Source: JAOTVV01 sp041602035 (GTDB lineage: Bacteria > Gemmatimonadota > Gemmatimonadetes > Gemmatimonadales > GWC2-71-9). Taken from it: DNA of 64,000 bases. The position numbers and the translations under genes were made by a program. The stretch spans positions 215,606 through 279,605 of the forward strand of contig JBFIHA010000001.1 in NCBI GenBank assembly GCA_041602035.1, read 5' to 3'. Position 1 is the first letter of the stretch. The number at the start of each line of letters is the position of its first letter. This document shows, piece by piece, positions 24,747-32,849 of this stretch. The notes beneath the pieces are model-generated. The model did no database searches. It saw only the letters and a list, made by a program, of their open reading frames with translations, and had not been told where the DNA came from.

Positions 24747-25019
24747 TCAGCTGCTCCGCCCCTGGGCCACCTGACGCTCGTCGCCGGTCTCGAAGTACTC
24801 CCGATTCTTTGCCGTAAAGGTGTGCCACTCCTCCGGCACGTCCTCCTCTGGGAAGATGGCGTTCACCGGGCATTCCGGCTCGCAGGCCCCGCAGTCGATG
24901 CACTCGTCGGGGTGGATATAGAGCTGATCCTCACCCTCGTAGATGCAGTCTACGGGGCAAACATCGACGCACCCGCGATCCAACGTGCCGATGCAAGGCT
25001 CGGCGATGATATAGGTCAT
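24747..25019 (-). CDS. fdxA: 7Fe-type ferredoxin
   Basis: 90 residues from ATG 25019 (MTYIIAEPCIGTLDRGC). The frame is open to 25094, but those residues lack family similarity. Cysteines are arranged CIGTLDRGCVDVCPVDCI for the 3Fe-4S/4Fe-4S site and CIDCGACEPECP for the second 4Fe-4S cluster. YIHPDECIDCGACEPECPVNAI is the classical seven-iron ferredoxin signature. It is a low-potential electron carrier in the cytoplasm and a possible partner of the 2-oxoacid:ferredoxin oxidoreductase at the right end of the window. GGAGAG precedes the start; a -10-like TTTTTA lies upstream. Confidence 0.93.
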   Translation of the reverse strand: MTYIIAEPCIGTLDRGCVDVCPVDCIYEGEDQLYIHPDECIDCGACEPECPVNAIFPEEDVPEEWHTFTAKNREYFETGDERQVAQGRSS

Positions 25020-25082
25020 TCGTGAGACTCTCCGGGATAAAAAGTGCAAACCGGGGACGCGTGCAATCTTGATGGGCATTGG

Positions 25083-25093
25083 TGACACTGTCA
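25083..25093. promoter_or_regulatory. Palindrome TGACA-C-TGTCA in the fdxA/cobalamin-binding gene gap
   Basis: An 11-bp perfect inverted repeat, TGACACTGTCA, lies midway in the 118-bp divergent gap. Its minus-strand half forms TTGACA, a possible -35 for fdxA with CAAGAT 17 bp further on. It may be an operator for either gene. The length is short enough that chance cannot be excluded. Confidence 0.3.
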
Positions 25094-25137
25094 AGCGGCT
25101 TGCGATCCAGCGGCCATCAAGCTAGCCATCGTGCAGC

Positions 25138-26067
25138 ATGCGCGTTGCCTCGCTTCTCGCCACCGGCACCGAGATCGTGTACGCCCTCGGGATGGGCACG
25201 GCCCTGGTCGCGATTTCGCACGAGTGTGATTATCCCCCTGAGGCTCGCACCAAGCCGCGACTCAGCCGTCCGCGGTTCGACCCCACCGGTCGCAGCAGCG
25301 GCGAGATCGACCGGTTGGTGCGGGACACCATGAGGCGGGACGGGAGCGTATACGAAGTGGACACGGCGCGCCTCCGTAATCTATCGCCCAATGTGCTGCT
25401 TGCTCAGGCAGTGTGCGACGTGTGTGCGGTACCCACCTCGTTGGCGGACGAAGCGGCGCGGTCGCTCGGGGACACGGCGCGCGTGATCTCCCTGGACGCC
25501 CACTCGGTCGCTGACATCGTGGCGAGCATCCAACTGGTCGGGGAAGCGCTCGGCGTCAGCGAACGGGCGGACACGCTGATTGCCGAGATGGGGGAGCGGG
25601 TTGCCGCCGTTGAGGCGAGCCTTGCCGGTGCACCGCGGCCAACGGTGTTGGCGCTCGAGTGGCTCGATCCGCCCTTCCTCCCAGGGCATTGGACGCCCGA
25701 GATGATCGAGCTCGCGGGGGGGGTACCGCTCGAGGCCACGGCGGGTGCCCCCTCACGGGCGGTAGCGTGGGGAGACCTCGCATCGCTCGACCCGGACGTG
25801 CTGCTGGTCGTTCCCTGCGGCTACGACCTCGACGTGGCCCGCCGAGATGCGGATCGATACGCGACGCGGCTCGCGGAAGTCGCGGGTCGAGCGGTGCATG
25901 CTGGCCGCGCGTTCGTGGCGGACGGGTCGGCGTATTTCAATCGATCGGGACCTCGGGTCGTCGATGGTATCGAGCTTCTCGCAGCGCTGCTTCATCCGGG
26001 ACGATTCCGAGGCATGGAGCTTGATGGTCGGGCCGAACGCTGGCTGCCCGGTCACGAGCGCCAATAG
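25138..26067 (+). CDS. Cobalamin-binding (BtuF-like) periplasmic-binding-fold protein
   Basis: 309 residues with a type III substrate-binding (BtuF/FhuD-like) fold. It begins MRVASLLATGTEIVYALGMGTALVAISHECDYP, the block that opens cobalamin-binding proteins, followed by LSPNVLLAQAVCDVCAVP, LEWLDPPFLPGHWTPEMIELAGG and WGDLASLDPDVLLVVPCGYD. No signal peptide is visible, so it may be cytoplasmic, as in several annotated cobalamin-binding proteins lacking an export signal. No BtuC/BtuD partner is adjacent. It may bear on B12 supply for the CarH photoreceptor encoded 5 kb away, but that link is inference. Confidence 0.78.
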   Translation: MRVASLLATGTEIVYALGMGTALVAISHECDYPPEARTKPRLSRPRFDPTGRSSGEIDRLVRDTMRRDGSVYEVDTARLRNLSPNVLLAQAVCDVCAVPTSLADEAARSLGDTARVISLDAHSVADIVASIQLVGEALGVSERADTLIAEMGERVAAVEASLAGAPRPTVLALEWLDPPFLPGHWTPEMIELAGGVPLEATAGAPSRAVAWGDLASLDPDVLLVVPCGYDLDVARRDADRYATRLAEVAGRAVHAGRAFVADGSAYFNRSGPRVVDGIELLAALLHPGRFRGMELDGRAERWLPGHERQ

Positions 26068-26094
26068 CGCGTCTTTCACCTCAAGGAGCTGGCA

Positions 26095-26511
26095 GTGCGA
26101 TACAGTCCATTACTCGTCCAACCGATGCGCGACGACCTCACACGACTCGGATTCGAGGAACTCCTCACGCCGGAACAGGTGGATGAGGTCCTCGGGGCGG
26201 AGAAGCATCCGATGCTGGTCGTGGTCAACTCGGTATGCGGCTGCGCCGCCGGGAAAGCCCGCCCCGGTGTGGCGCTCGCGATGCGACACGCGAAGACACC
26301 ACGCAGACTCGTGACGGTGTTTGCCGGCATGGACATCGAGGCAACCGAGCGCGCCCGGTCCTACTTCACGGGATATGCCCCGTCATCGCCACAGATTGCG
26401 CTGTTCGCCGGCGGTGAGCTCGTCCACATGCTCGAGCGCAGGGACATCGAGGGACGGGAGGCCGACGCGATTGCGGCCGACCTGCAGATGGCGTTTGACA
26501 AGCACTGCTGA
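26095..26511 (+). CDS. Bacilliredoxin BrxA/BrxB family protein
   Basis: 138 residues starting at GTG 26095 with an AAGGAG ribosome site 6 nt upstream. It matches the YphP/YqiW (DUF1094) family throughout: RYSPLLVQPMRDDLTRLGFEEL, the CGC active site in NSVCGCAAGKARPG (about residues 48-50), and TVFAGMDIEATERARSYFTGYAPSSPQIALF. Bacilliredoxins remove bacillithiol from bacillithiolated protein cysteines in the cytoplasm, with YpdA recycling the thiol. A YpdA-like gene lies at the right end of the window. Confidence 0.92.
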   Translation: MRYSPLLVQPMRDDLTRLGFEELLTPEQVDEVLGAEKHPMLVVVNSVCGCAAGKARPGVALAMRHAKTPRRLVTVFAGMDIEATERARSYFTGYAPSSPQIALFAGGELVHMLERRDIEGREADAIAADLQMAFDKHC

Positions 26512-26541
26512 TAGGGGCTCCGGGCGCCGACCGAGGCCCAG

Positions 26542-27264
26542 ATGATTCTGCTCGAGCCGGCCGCGCTTCCCATCGTCGGACACCGAGGGGCTGCCGCTGA
26601 CCATCCGGAAAACACGCTGCTCTCGTTTGATGAGGCTTTGGGGCAGGGCGCGGACGCGCTCGAGCTTGACGTCCGCGTCTCTGCCGACGGGCAGGCCGTG
26701 GTCATCCACGATGCGACCGTCGACCGAACCACGAGCGGCTCTGGTTTGGTGTCAGCGTTCACGGTGGCGCAGCTCCGCGCCTTGGATGCCGGTGCGGGAC
26801 AGCCCGTGCCCACCCTCGATGATGTGTTGGCCCGCTACCCCGACACGCCGCTCATTCTGGAAGTGAAAGAAGAGGCGGTGGCTGCCGCCGCGGCAGCGAC
26901 ACTCCTGCGACACGGTGCCGCCAACCGAGTGCTCGTGGGGTCATTCGTACACGCTGCCCTCCGGCCATTCAGGAGGGGGTTCTATGTGTCGGCGTCCCGC
27001 CGCGAGACCGCCATGAGCTGGGTGGCGGCGAGAGTCGGAGCATCGGTGCCCGGTCTGGGCGTGCACGCCTTCACGGTGCCAGAAATGCACGGCAGGCTTC
27101 GAGTCGTCGACGAGGCGTTCGTCCGGGCGTCGCGGCGCCGTGGCCGTCCGGTCCACGTGTGGACGATCGACGAACCCGACCGGGCCAGAAGGCTGCGCGG
27201 ACTCGGCGTGGCTGGTATCATTACCAATCGTCCCTCGTTCTTGCGCGCGGCGCTCACAGGGTAG
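26542..27264 (+). CDS. Glycerophosphodiester phosphodiesterase
   Basis: 240 residues, TIM-barrel GDPD family. The catalytic and metal-binding residues are all in place: GHRG, ENTLLSF, ELDVRVSADGQAVVIHD (metal-binding Glu/Asp and catalytic His), VDRTTSGSG, and LILEVKEE. It cleaves glycerophosphodiesters to glycerol-3-phosphate and an alcohol. There is no signal peptide, so it is probably cytoplasmic. It lies 30 bp after the bacilliredoxin gene on the same strand. Confidence 0.92.
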   Translation: MILLEPAALPIVGHRGAAADHPENTLLSFDEALGQGADALELDVRVSADGQAVVIHDATVDRTTSGSGLVSAFTVAQLRALDAGAGQPVPTLDDVLARYPDTPLILEVKEEAVAAAAAATLLRHGAANRVLVGSFVHAALRPFRRGFYVSASRRETAMSWVAARVGASVPGLGVHAFTVPEMHGRLRVVDEAFVRASRRRGRPVHVWTIDEPDRARRLRGLGVAGIITNRPSFLRAALTG

Positions 27265-27274
27265 AGAACCTCCC

Positions 27275-27394
27275 ATGACCGCATCACCTACGACGTCGCC
27301 TGCCGACGCCGCGGCCATCGCGGCTCTCCTCGGCGCGGTCGGGATGCTGGCCGCCCCCGCGCAGCGGCCACCAGCGTGCCCCGCGGGCCGCTGA
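27275..27394 (+). other. Short ORF, possible displaced N-terminus of the receiver protein
   Basis: A 39-codon ORF from ATG 27275 encoding one hydrophobic helix (AAAIAALLGAVGMLAA). It ends 31 bases before the first start of the downstream receiver gene and lies in a different frame. The downstream frame is open back to 27279 without an ATG, so this could be the true N-terminus separated by a frameshift, a small separate peptide, or noise. Evidence does not decide. Confidence 0.2.
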
Positions 27395-27425
27395 GGAGGG
27401 CGACACGTCTCTCACCGATCTCATC

Positions 27426-28220
27426 TTGGTCGTCACGGCGGTGGTTTCAGCCGTCATGCTGTTGCTCATTCGGTTCGGGCGGCGCCTGCCCACCCACGCG
27501 GACTTCCGTCAGCTTGCCACTCGCGTGGAGAAGGCGCTGCCGCCTGACCAGCCGACGGCAGAGCTGGTTGCCGCCTGGGTGCAATTCCTGCGTGACCACG
27601 TCCATCAGTCGTCCAGCGCGCTCAACAACCGTCTGAGCGCCATCGTGCTTGCCATCGAGGCGCTCGAGCGGGGAGGGCTCTCCGATGAGCAGAGGGCCTC
27701 CATCGAGACCGTCAGGAGAGAGATCGACCGGGCGGCCAACATCACGGGCTCCCTGGTCCATCGCGCCTCCTCGGATGCCGTCGACCAGCCACCCCCGGCC
27801 TGGCACGTACTGCAGGACGCGGTGCCGCGCCCGGCGCGGATCCTGGTGGTCGACGCGGACGAGAGCAACCGCGTCGCCGTCACGAGACTTCTGAGGAGTC
27901 TTGGCCACCAAGTGACGGCCGTTCCCGGCGGGCGGGAGGCGTGGGACGAGCTCAGTCGGGAGCCGGTCGATTGCATCCTCTGCGATCCCCGTATGCCCGT
28001 GCTGGGTGGCCGAGCGCTCTACGAGCAGGTGACGGAACGCATGCCGCCGCTGGCTCGGCGGTTCGTGTTCGTGACCGGCGACTACGCCACCGCCGAGTCG
28101 CACGCGTTTCTGGAGAGCACCGGACAGCCGGTGATCGGCAAACCCTACAAGGTGGAAGACCTTCTCGCCGGCGTGGCTACCGTGCTTCAGCTCGCCGGTG
28201 TCGTGGAGCGCGACGGGTAG
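27426..28220 (+). CDS. Membrane-anchored response-regulator protein with DHp-like helix
   Basis: 264 residues from TTG 27426 (GTG 27441 is also possible; no ATG fits). It opens with a membrane helix (VVTAVVSAVMLLLIRFG). Next comes a two-helix segment (about 55-115) with SSALNNRLSAIVLAIEAL, resembling the dimerisation helix of Ntr-type histidine kinases, but with Ser at the position of the phosphorylated His. The C-terminal receiver domain (about 138-255) has ILVVDADESN, the phospho-acceptor Asp in ILCDPRMP, a conserved Thr in VFVTGD and Lys in IGKPYKVEDL. No HATPase domain follows. A kinase partner must be elsewhere. Confidence 0.7.
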   Translation: MVVTAVVSAVMLLLIRFGRRLPTHADFRQLATRVEKALPPDQPTAELVAAWVQFLRDHVHQSSSALNNRLSAIVLAIEALERGGLSDEQRASIETVRREIDRAANITGSLVHRASSDAVDQPPPAWHVLQDAVPRPARILVVDADESNRVAVTRLLRSLGHQVTAVPGGREAWDELSREPVDCILCDPRMPVLGGRALYEQVTERMPPLARRFVFVTGDYATAESHAFLESTGQPVIGKPYKVEDLLAGVATVLQLAGVVERDG

Positions 28221-28259
28221 TACGGCTCCCTGTCCTGCGGCTGCTCGTTCGCCGCGTCG

Positions 28260-29375
28260 TCATCGCACGAGGGCGCGCATCGCGGTCGTCAATAGGGTGA
28301 GGGCGGCCTCCAATTCGGTCCGGTCCCCGCCGAACCCCAGTCGCAAATGCCCCGGCAAGCCGAAATGATCGCCTGGAACGAGGAGGATGTCATAGTCGGC
28401 GCGGATGCGCTCGACGAGGTCAGGAGCCGTCATGGGGTGGTCGTACCGGAGCAGCGTGATCGCTCCGCACGCCGGCTTGCGCCAGTCGAAGAGATCGCCG
28501 AATCCCTCCAGCCATGATGCCAGGATCGGGTAGTTGGCGTTGAGGATGGTGCGGGTCCGTTCCAGAATCGCCTGGCGCGAGCGCAGCGCGAGGGTCGCGA
28601 GGCGATCGCTGGCTGGACCCCCACCTATCACCGTATAGTCGTGGCGCCGCAGGAGCGCGTCCTTGCACTCCGGCGAGGTGACCAGCCAGCCGATGCGGAG
28701 GCCCGGCAAGCCATAGGCCTTCGAGAGGCCGCTGACGACGATGGTTCGGTCGTGCGATCCCCAAAACGAAGGCGTGATCTGGCCGCGCAGCTCGGCTCCC
28801 TGATACACCTCGTCGACGAGGAGCCACGCGCCCACCTCGCGGCTCCGGTCCACGATGGCCTGGCGTCCCTCGTCCGAGAGCACCTGCCCCGTAGGATTGT
28901 TGGGATTGGTCACGACCACCAGCTTGGTGCCCGGCGTGATCGCCCGCTCGACATCGGCCGGATCGAGCGTCCAATCGTGATCCGGCCGCAAGCGGAATTC
29001 GCTGACTGTCGCGCCGAAGTTCCGCACCAACCCGGGGATCTGCATGTAGGTGGGGGTGAGCACGGCCACGTGGTCACCCGGCTCGAGCAGGGTCCAGCAG
29101 GCGATGAAGTTGGCCTCGGCGCTCCCGATTGTGACCGTCACATTCTCTGGATCGGCGCCGCCATAGATCGCCCCGATCGCGGTCCGTAGCTCCCGGGTTC
29201 CGTCGGACTGTCCGTACCCCATCCGGGCCTGCAGGAAGTCCTCGGCCGACTCGCCGGCCATTGTCAGCACCTCGTCGATCGTCAACGCCCGAACGCCGCT
29301 CTCCGACAGGTTGTAGCGGACGCGGTGCTCCCAGGTACTCTGCCAGCGCTCCAGCTCGAACGTGATGAACGCCAT
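28260..29375 (-). CDS. Class I/II PLP-dependent aminotransferase
   Basis: 371 residues of fold-type I. Visible blocks: MGYGQSDGTRELRTAI, GSAEANFIACWTLLEPGDHV (cofactor phosphate contact), NPNNPTGQVLS, WLLVDEVYQGAELRG (Asp pairing with the pyridine nitrogen, Tyr) and SGLSKAYGLPGLRIGW with the Schiff-base lysine. It is shorter than aspartate aminotransferase and resembles the capreomycidine-synthase/aromatic-type subgroup often annotated only as class I/II aminotransferase. The substrate is not deducible. Cytoplasmic. It lies 37 bp after the DUF5916 gene on the same strand. Confidence 0.88.
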   Translation of the reverse strand: MAFITFELERWQSTWEHRVRYNLSESGVRALTIDEVLTMAGESAEDFLQARMGYGQSDGTRELRTAIGAIYGGADPENVTVTIGSAEANFIACWTLLEPGDHVAVLTPTYMQIPGLVRNFGATVSEFRLRPDHDWTLDPADVERAITPGTKLVVVTNPNNPTGQVLSDEGRQAIVDRSREVGAWLLVDEVYQGAELRGQITPSFWGSHDRTIVVSGLSKAYGLPGLRIGWLVTSPECKDALLRRHDYTVIGGGPASDRLATLALRSRQAILERTRTILNANYPILASWLEGFGDLFDWRKPACGAITLLRYDHPMTAPDLVERIRADYDILLVPGDHFGLPGHLRLGFGGDRTELEAALTLLTTAMRALVR

Positions 29376-29412
29376 CGATCAAGTCCTCCTGAGCGTCGAT
29401 GGATCGGCCGAC

Positions 29413-31614
29413 TCAGATCCTCGCGAGGTAGGTGAGTTTCACGACAGCCCCCCGATCAGTGGTGTCCCATAGACCGGCATCGGAACCCCGCTGCTCGTTG
29501 AATACAATGTAGAGGTCGCTCCCCGGTCGGTGAATGAAGTTGAAGCGTACGTTCGCCGAGACGGTGTTGTCGAGGCTGTTGTACTGGAGCAAGGCGTTCA
29601 CGAACACCCGGGTCGAGAAGGCATAACTGATGCGCAGCGACGCCAGATCGGCGGTAAACGCGCCGCTCGGGACGGTGACATCGTTGTGGGTGTAGCCAAA
29701 CGTAAGGCTCACGTGTCGGTTCGGCGTGACCGAGAGCGATCCCACCAGGCTCAGCAGGTCGCCGCCGTAAAACTGCTGGGCCAGCGTCTGCACCGCCGCG
29801 ACCCATGGTCGGCGCGGACTGGTGTTGGCGAACGCTCCCACCTGCCAGATGTCGTAGTCACCGGGCGGCACCACGATGTCGTCCGTCAGGTCGAACTCCT
29901 CATCGATTCGCGTGAATCCGCGCCCATAGAACAACGTGACGTTGTCGCCCGAGTTCCACAGCGGACTCGTCGCGATGCCCGCTTCCCAATCCTGCAGTAC
30001 GCCGTCGGTGCGCGTGAGGTAGCTGCCTATCACGAACGTATCCAGGCGGCGCAGGCCGACAATCGGTGGCCGGACCGTGACTCGGGCGAACGCGTTGGTG
30101 CGGCGAACGTCGGTGCGGGTGATGAACCCCATGTCGGCCGTCGTCTCCGGACCGACATACAGATGCTGTCCCGTGACGCCCCACCGGTCGCTCTGGAAAT
30201 CGGCGCCGACCCGATAGGCCGAGCCACTCGCGCCGTCCGCCGACGACGCGGTGTGCGCGAGGAACCCCTGGAGATTCAGGTTGGCCAGGGGCCAGACAGA
30301 CGCATCCACGCCACCGCCCGTGTTCCACCCCTCCCCTGACCGACGATCGGCGAGCATCGCACCGAGATACCCGTTGCCGGTAATATCGCGCTTGAGTCTG
30401 GCGACAGCGAAATTCTCCCGCGGCAGGTCGAAGGCCGCGTCGGTCACGATGTCGAGCAGTCCGATGGTCTGCTTTCCCACCCGGCCGGTCAGGCGGGCCC
30501 CGCCGATCACCGGGACCTCGCCATCCTCCGCGATGCCGATCTGTCTCGAGAAGAAGAGCAAGAAGGGAGGAGGCTCAAAGAATCCCCGGGTCCCGAATTC
30601 GAACACTCCTGCGTTCTCGAGGAAGAAATCCCGCTTCTCCGGAAAGAAGAGGGAAAACCTGGTGAGATTCACTTGCTCGTCGTCCGCCTCGACCTGTGCG
30701 AAATCCGTGTTGAGCGTGAGGTCGAGCAGCAGGCCGGGCCGAATCTCGTATTTGACGTCGAGTCCGGGTTCCAGCCGCGGATCGGTGTCGAGCACCACGG
30801 GCACGCTGTCCTCTTCCTCTTGCTGTGTGATCCCGCCGAGCACGTACGGCTTGAGCTCGACGTTGTGGCCAGGTCGCGGCAGATCGTGCAACCCCTCCAG
30901 GTGCGCGGCACGACTCACACGGGTGAATCCCTCGTTGGCGCGTGACCAGGAGGCCAGTAGCGCCTGCTCGTTCTTGCGGCTGATCGAGCGGGAGACGTTG
31001 AACCCCCACGTGCGTCCGTCCGAAGGGAACCGGAGAGTGCGGAACGGGATGGCAAACTCGGCCGACCAGCCGTCCGGGGTTCGGGAGGCGGCCACCTTCC
31101 AGACCCCGCGCCAGTCGATGTTGAACTCCCGTCCCTCGTCGGTAATGAGCGCGTCGAACTCGGCGCCATTCGGGTTCGTCGCGAACACAACTGCATTGCG
31201 GTGGTCGTGAAACGGATCGAGGAGGATGGCGACAGCATCATCCCCCGTGAACTCCGGCCTATTGTCGAACCCGAGTTGCATGAGCCGGTCGCGCTGCAGT
31301 ATGCGCCCAATGACGGCGTCGGGATCGGCATCGTAGGCGACGATACCGACGTAGAGTGTCCCACGATCGTACGCGACGCGCACTTCGGTACGCTCGGAGG
31401 CTGGCGCGCCCTCCGCCGGCTCGAGCTGACGCAAGCCGGAACTGGGAGTGATGTCGTGCCAGACGGACTCGAGGAGGCGCCCGTCGAGAGTGATCGACTC
31501 GGTGTCAGGGAGCGGTGCGGCCAGGACGGTCGGTCCGGCGTCCCCCTGTGGCCAGAGGCGGGATGGAGAGAGCACGATCGCGAGCGCGACAGTGATCGGG
31601 AGACCGGGCCGCAT
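29413..31614 (-). CDS. DUF5916 outer-membrane protein with CBM9-like domain
   Basis: 733 residues from ATG 31614 (MRPGLPITVALAIVLSPSRLWPQ signal peptide); the frame continues upstream but has no signal sequence there. The N-terminal domain (about 35-235) is the carbohydrate-binding-9-like beta-sandwich (ITLDGRLLESVWHDI, VRVAYDRGTLYVGIVAYD, GWSAEFAIPFRTLRF). The DUF5916 barrel region follows, with LTLNTDFAQVEADDEQVNLTRFSLFFPEKRDFFLENAGVFEFG, its hallmark. It ends in beta-barrel strands. Outer-membrane location is likely; ligand unknown. A TATTAT box 7 nt before the ATG predicts a leaderless transcript. Confidence 0.85.
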   Translation of the reverse strand: MRPGLPITVALAIVLSPSRLWPQGDAGPTVLAAPLPDTESITLDGRLLESVWHDITPSSGLRQLEPAEGAPASERTEVRVAYDRGTLYVGIVAYDADPDAVIGRILQRDRLMQLGFDNRPEFTGDDAVAILLDPFHDHRNAVVFATNPNGAEFDALITDEGREFNIDWRGVWKVAASRTPDGWSAEFAIPFRTLRFPSDGRTWGFNVSRSISRKNEQALLASWSRANEGFTRVSRAAHLEGLHDLPRPGHNVELKPYVLGGITQQEEEDSVPVVLDTDPRLEPGLDVKYEIRPGLLLDLTLNTDFAQVEADDEQVNLTRFSLFFPEKRDFFLENAGVFEFGTRGFFEPPPFLLFFSRQIGIAEDGEVPVIGGARLTGRVGKQTIGLLDIVTDAAFDLPRENFAVARLKRDITGNGYLGAMLADRRSGEGWNTGGGVDASVWPLANLNLQGFLAHTASSADGASGSAYRVGADFQSDRWGVTGQHLYVGPETTADMGFITRTDVRRTNAFARVTVRPPIVGLRRLDTFVIGSYLTRTDGVLQDWEAGIATSPLWNSGDNVTLFYGRGFTRIDEEFDLTDDIVVPPGDYDIWQVGAFANTSPRRPWVAAVQTLAQQFYGGDLLSLVGSLSVTPNRHVSLTFGYTHNDVTVPSGAFTADLASLRISYAFSTRVFVNALLQYNSLDNTVSANVRFNFIHRPGSDLYIVFNEQRGSDAGLWDTTDRGAVVKLTYLARI

Positions 31615-31621
31615 GGTGTCG

Positions 31622-31627
31622 ATAATA
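31622..31627 (-). promoter_or_regulatory. -10 element seven bases before the DUF5916 ATG
   Basis: TATTAT on the minus strand at 31627-31622, then 7 nt, then ATG 31614. The spacing predicts a leaderless mRNA, as for the acetyltransferase, HAD and photolyase genes. No good -35 is visible. Confidence 0.5.
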
Positions 31628-31718
31628 CACCCGCGGCCCGGGTCTGCCATGCAAACGCTCTGACGGTCGACGCCGCTCCGGCTGCGTTGAGTGGTGCGGT
31701 GTCCGAACCGGCGACGGC

Positions 31719-32756
31719 TTAGTTGCCCTTGACGATGCGGACGCCCCCTGAGCCAGTGTCGATCAGCACGCGCGCCGCCCCATCGCCGATGGTGCCGCGC
31801 AGATGCCGCCGCTCCCACCGCTGCATCTCAACTGGGAAGTCCACCTCGATCCCACCGCTCCCGGTCTCGACCTCGAGTTGGGCGCCGAACGTCGACGGCA
31901 CCGTCATGGTCACGCCGCCCGACCCGGTGTCGATACGTACCGAGCGAGGATTGGCGCGGAGTGTGAGGGTCACACGACCACTCCCCGTATCGATCACGAT
32001 ATCTCTGGCGGAGGCCGCATCGACATCGACCCCGCCCGAGCCGGTATCGACGGTGAGCGTAGACGCCGATACCCGTGATGCCGAGACGCCGCCGGAGCCC
32101 GTATCCACTCTGAGCTCGTCGGCGCGCACGTCGGTGAGGCGGACCGATCCGGAGCCGGTGTCGATGGTCAGATCGCCCTCAGCGTCCGTAACCTCGACAC
32201 TGCCCGAGCCGACATCGACGCGTAGTGAACCTCGAGTGCCGGTGGCCTTCACCGAGGCCGCGTGGGTGTCGAGCACCAGGCTGCCCTGGACGTTCGCGGC
32301 GGACACCTGTCCGACGGCGAGGTACACTTCAACGCGCTTTCCGTCAGGGACGTGAATGCGCAGGTTTGCCCCTGCTTCCAGACCATCTCCGCTGCGGGCG
32401 ATGCGCACTCGTCGGCCGCCGTCGCCGAATGTCCCGTCGCTGCGCACGCGGACATCGGACGACCCGCCGCCCGCGCCGCGGTACACGATGCGGTCACCGG
32501 GGTACACCACGCGGAGGGTCTGGCGGCCGTCCAGTCGCCCCTGCTGGACATCGAGGCGACGCGCATCGGCCCCGGTGCGCGTGACCTCGACGACGACCGC
32601 GGAGCCGGATCCGCGCTCCACCACGACGTCGCCCGCCAGGTTGTACACGGCCACCCGGTCGCCCGCGAGTTCGTACCGAGGCTCCTGGGCCACCGCGTCG
32701 TCTGCCAGGAGCCCGGTGATTCCAATGGCGACCACCCGCAGGAGTGCTGCGTTCAT
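31719..32756 (-). CDS. DUF4097 repeat protein, exported
   Basis: 345 residues from ATG 32756 with a signal peptide (MNAALLRVVAIGITGLLADDAVAQ). It matches the DUF4097 (putative adhesin-type beta-strand repeat) family. After a DUF4097 N-terminal part (about 25-150), the C-terminal half consists of eight near-identical turns of the form (V/I)DTGSG(G/S)V, spaced roughly 18-22 residues apart, which should stack as a right-handed beta-solenoid. Role unknown; such proteins are periplasmic or surface-bound. It lies directly upstream of the DUF5916 gene on the same strand, with 104 bp between. Confidence 0.8.
   Translation of the reverse strand: MNAALLRVVAIGITGLLADDAVAQEPRYELAGDRVAVYNLAGDVVVERGSGSAVVVEVTRTGADARRLDVQQGRLDGRQTLRVVYPGDRIVYRGAGGGSSDVRVRSDGTFGDGGRRVRIARSGDGLEAGANLRIHVPDGKRVEVYLAVGQVSAANVQGSLVLDTHAASVKATGTRGSLRVDVGSGSVEVTDAEGDLTIDTGSGSVRLTDVRADELRVDTGSGGVSASRVSASTLTVDTGSGGVDVDAASARDIVIDTGSGRVTLTLRANPRSVRIDTGSGGVTMTVPSTFGAQLEVETGSGGIEVDFPVEMQRWERRHLRGTIGDGAARVLIDTGSGGVRIVKGN
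31725..32216 (-). repeat. Tandem coding repeats of the DTGSG motif
   Basis: Within the DUF4097 gene the codons for D-T-G-S-G recur seven or eight times (VDVGSGSVEV, IDTGSGSVRL, VDTGSGGVSA, VDTGSGGVDV, IDTGSGRVTL, IDTGSGGVTM, VETGSGGIEV, IDTGSGGVRI). The DNA of each unit is similar but not identical, so the array is old or under codon drift rather than a recent expansion. Confidence 0.75.
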
Positions 32757-32849
32757 CGATCGTTCTCCTCGTTGAGGCTCGAAACTCGTGATACGCCCCC
32801 TACGGGCCTCGGGTCCCTGAGGTGTCACGGCGGGTGCCGAGCCCCGGAG

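Noticed and set aside
31725..32216. Tandem DNA repeat or recent microsatellite expansion in the DUF4097 gene
   Set aside because: The repetition is clear at protein level, but unit DNA sequences differ at many codon positions, so this is an old structural repeat and not an unstable array.
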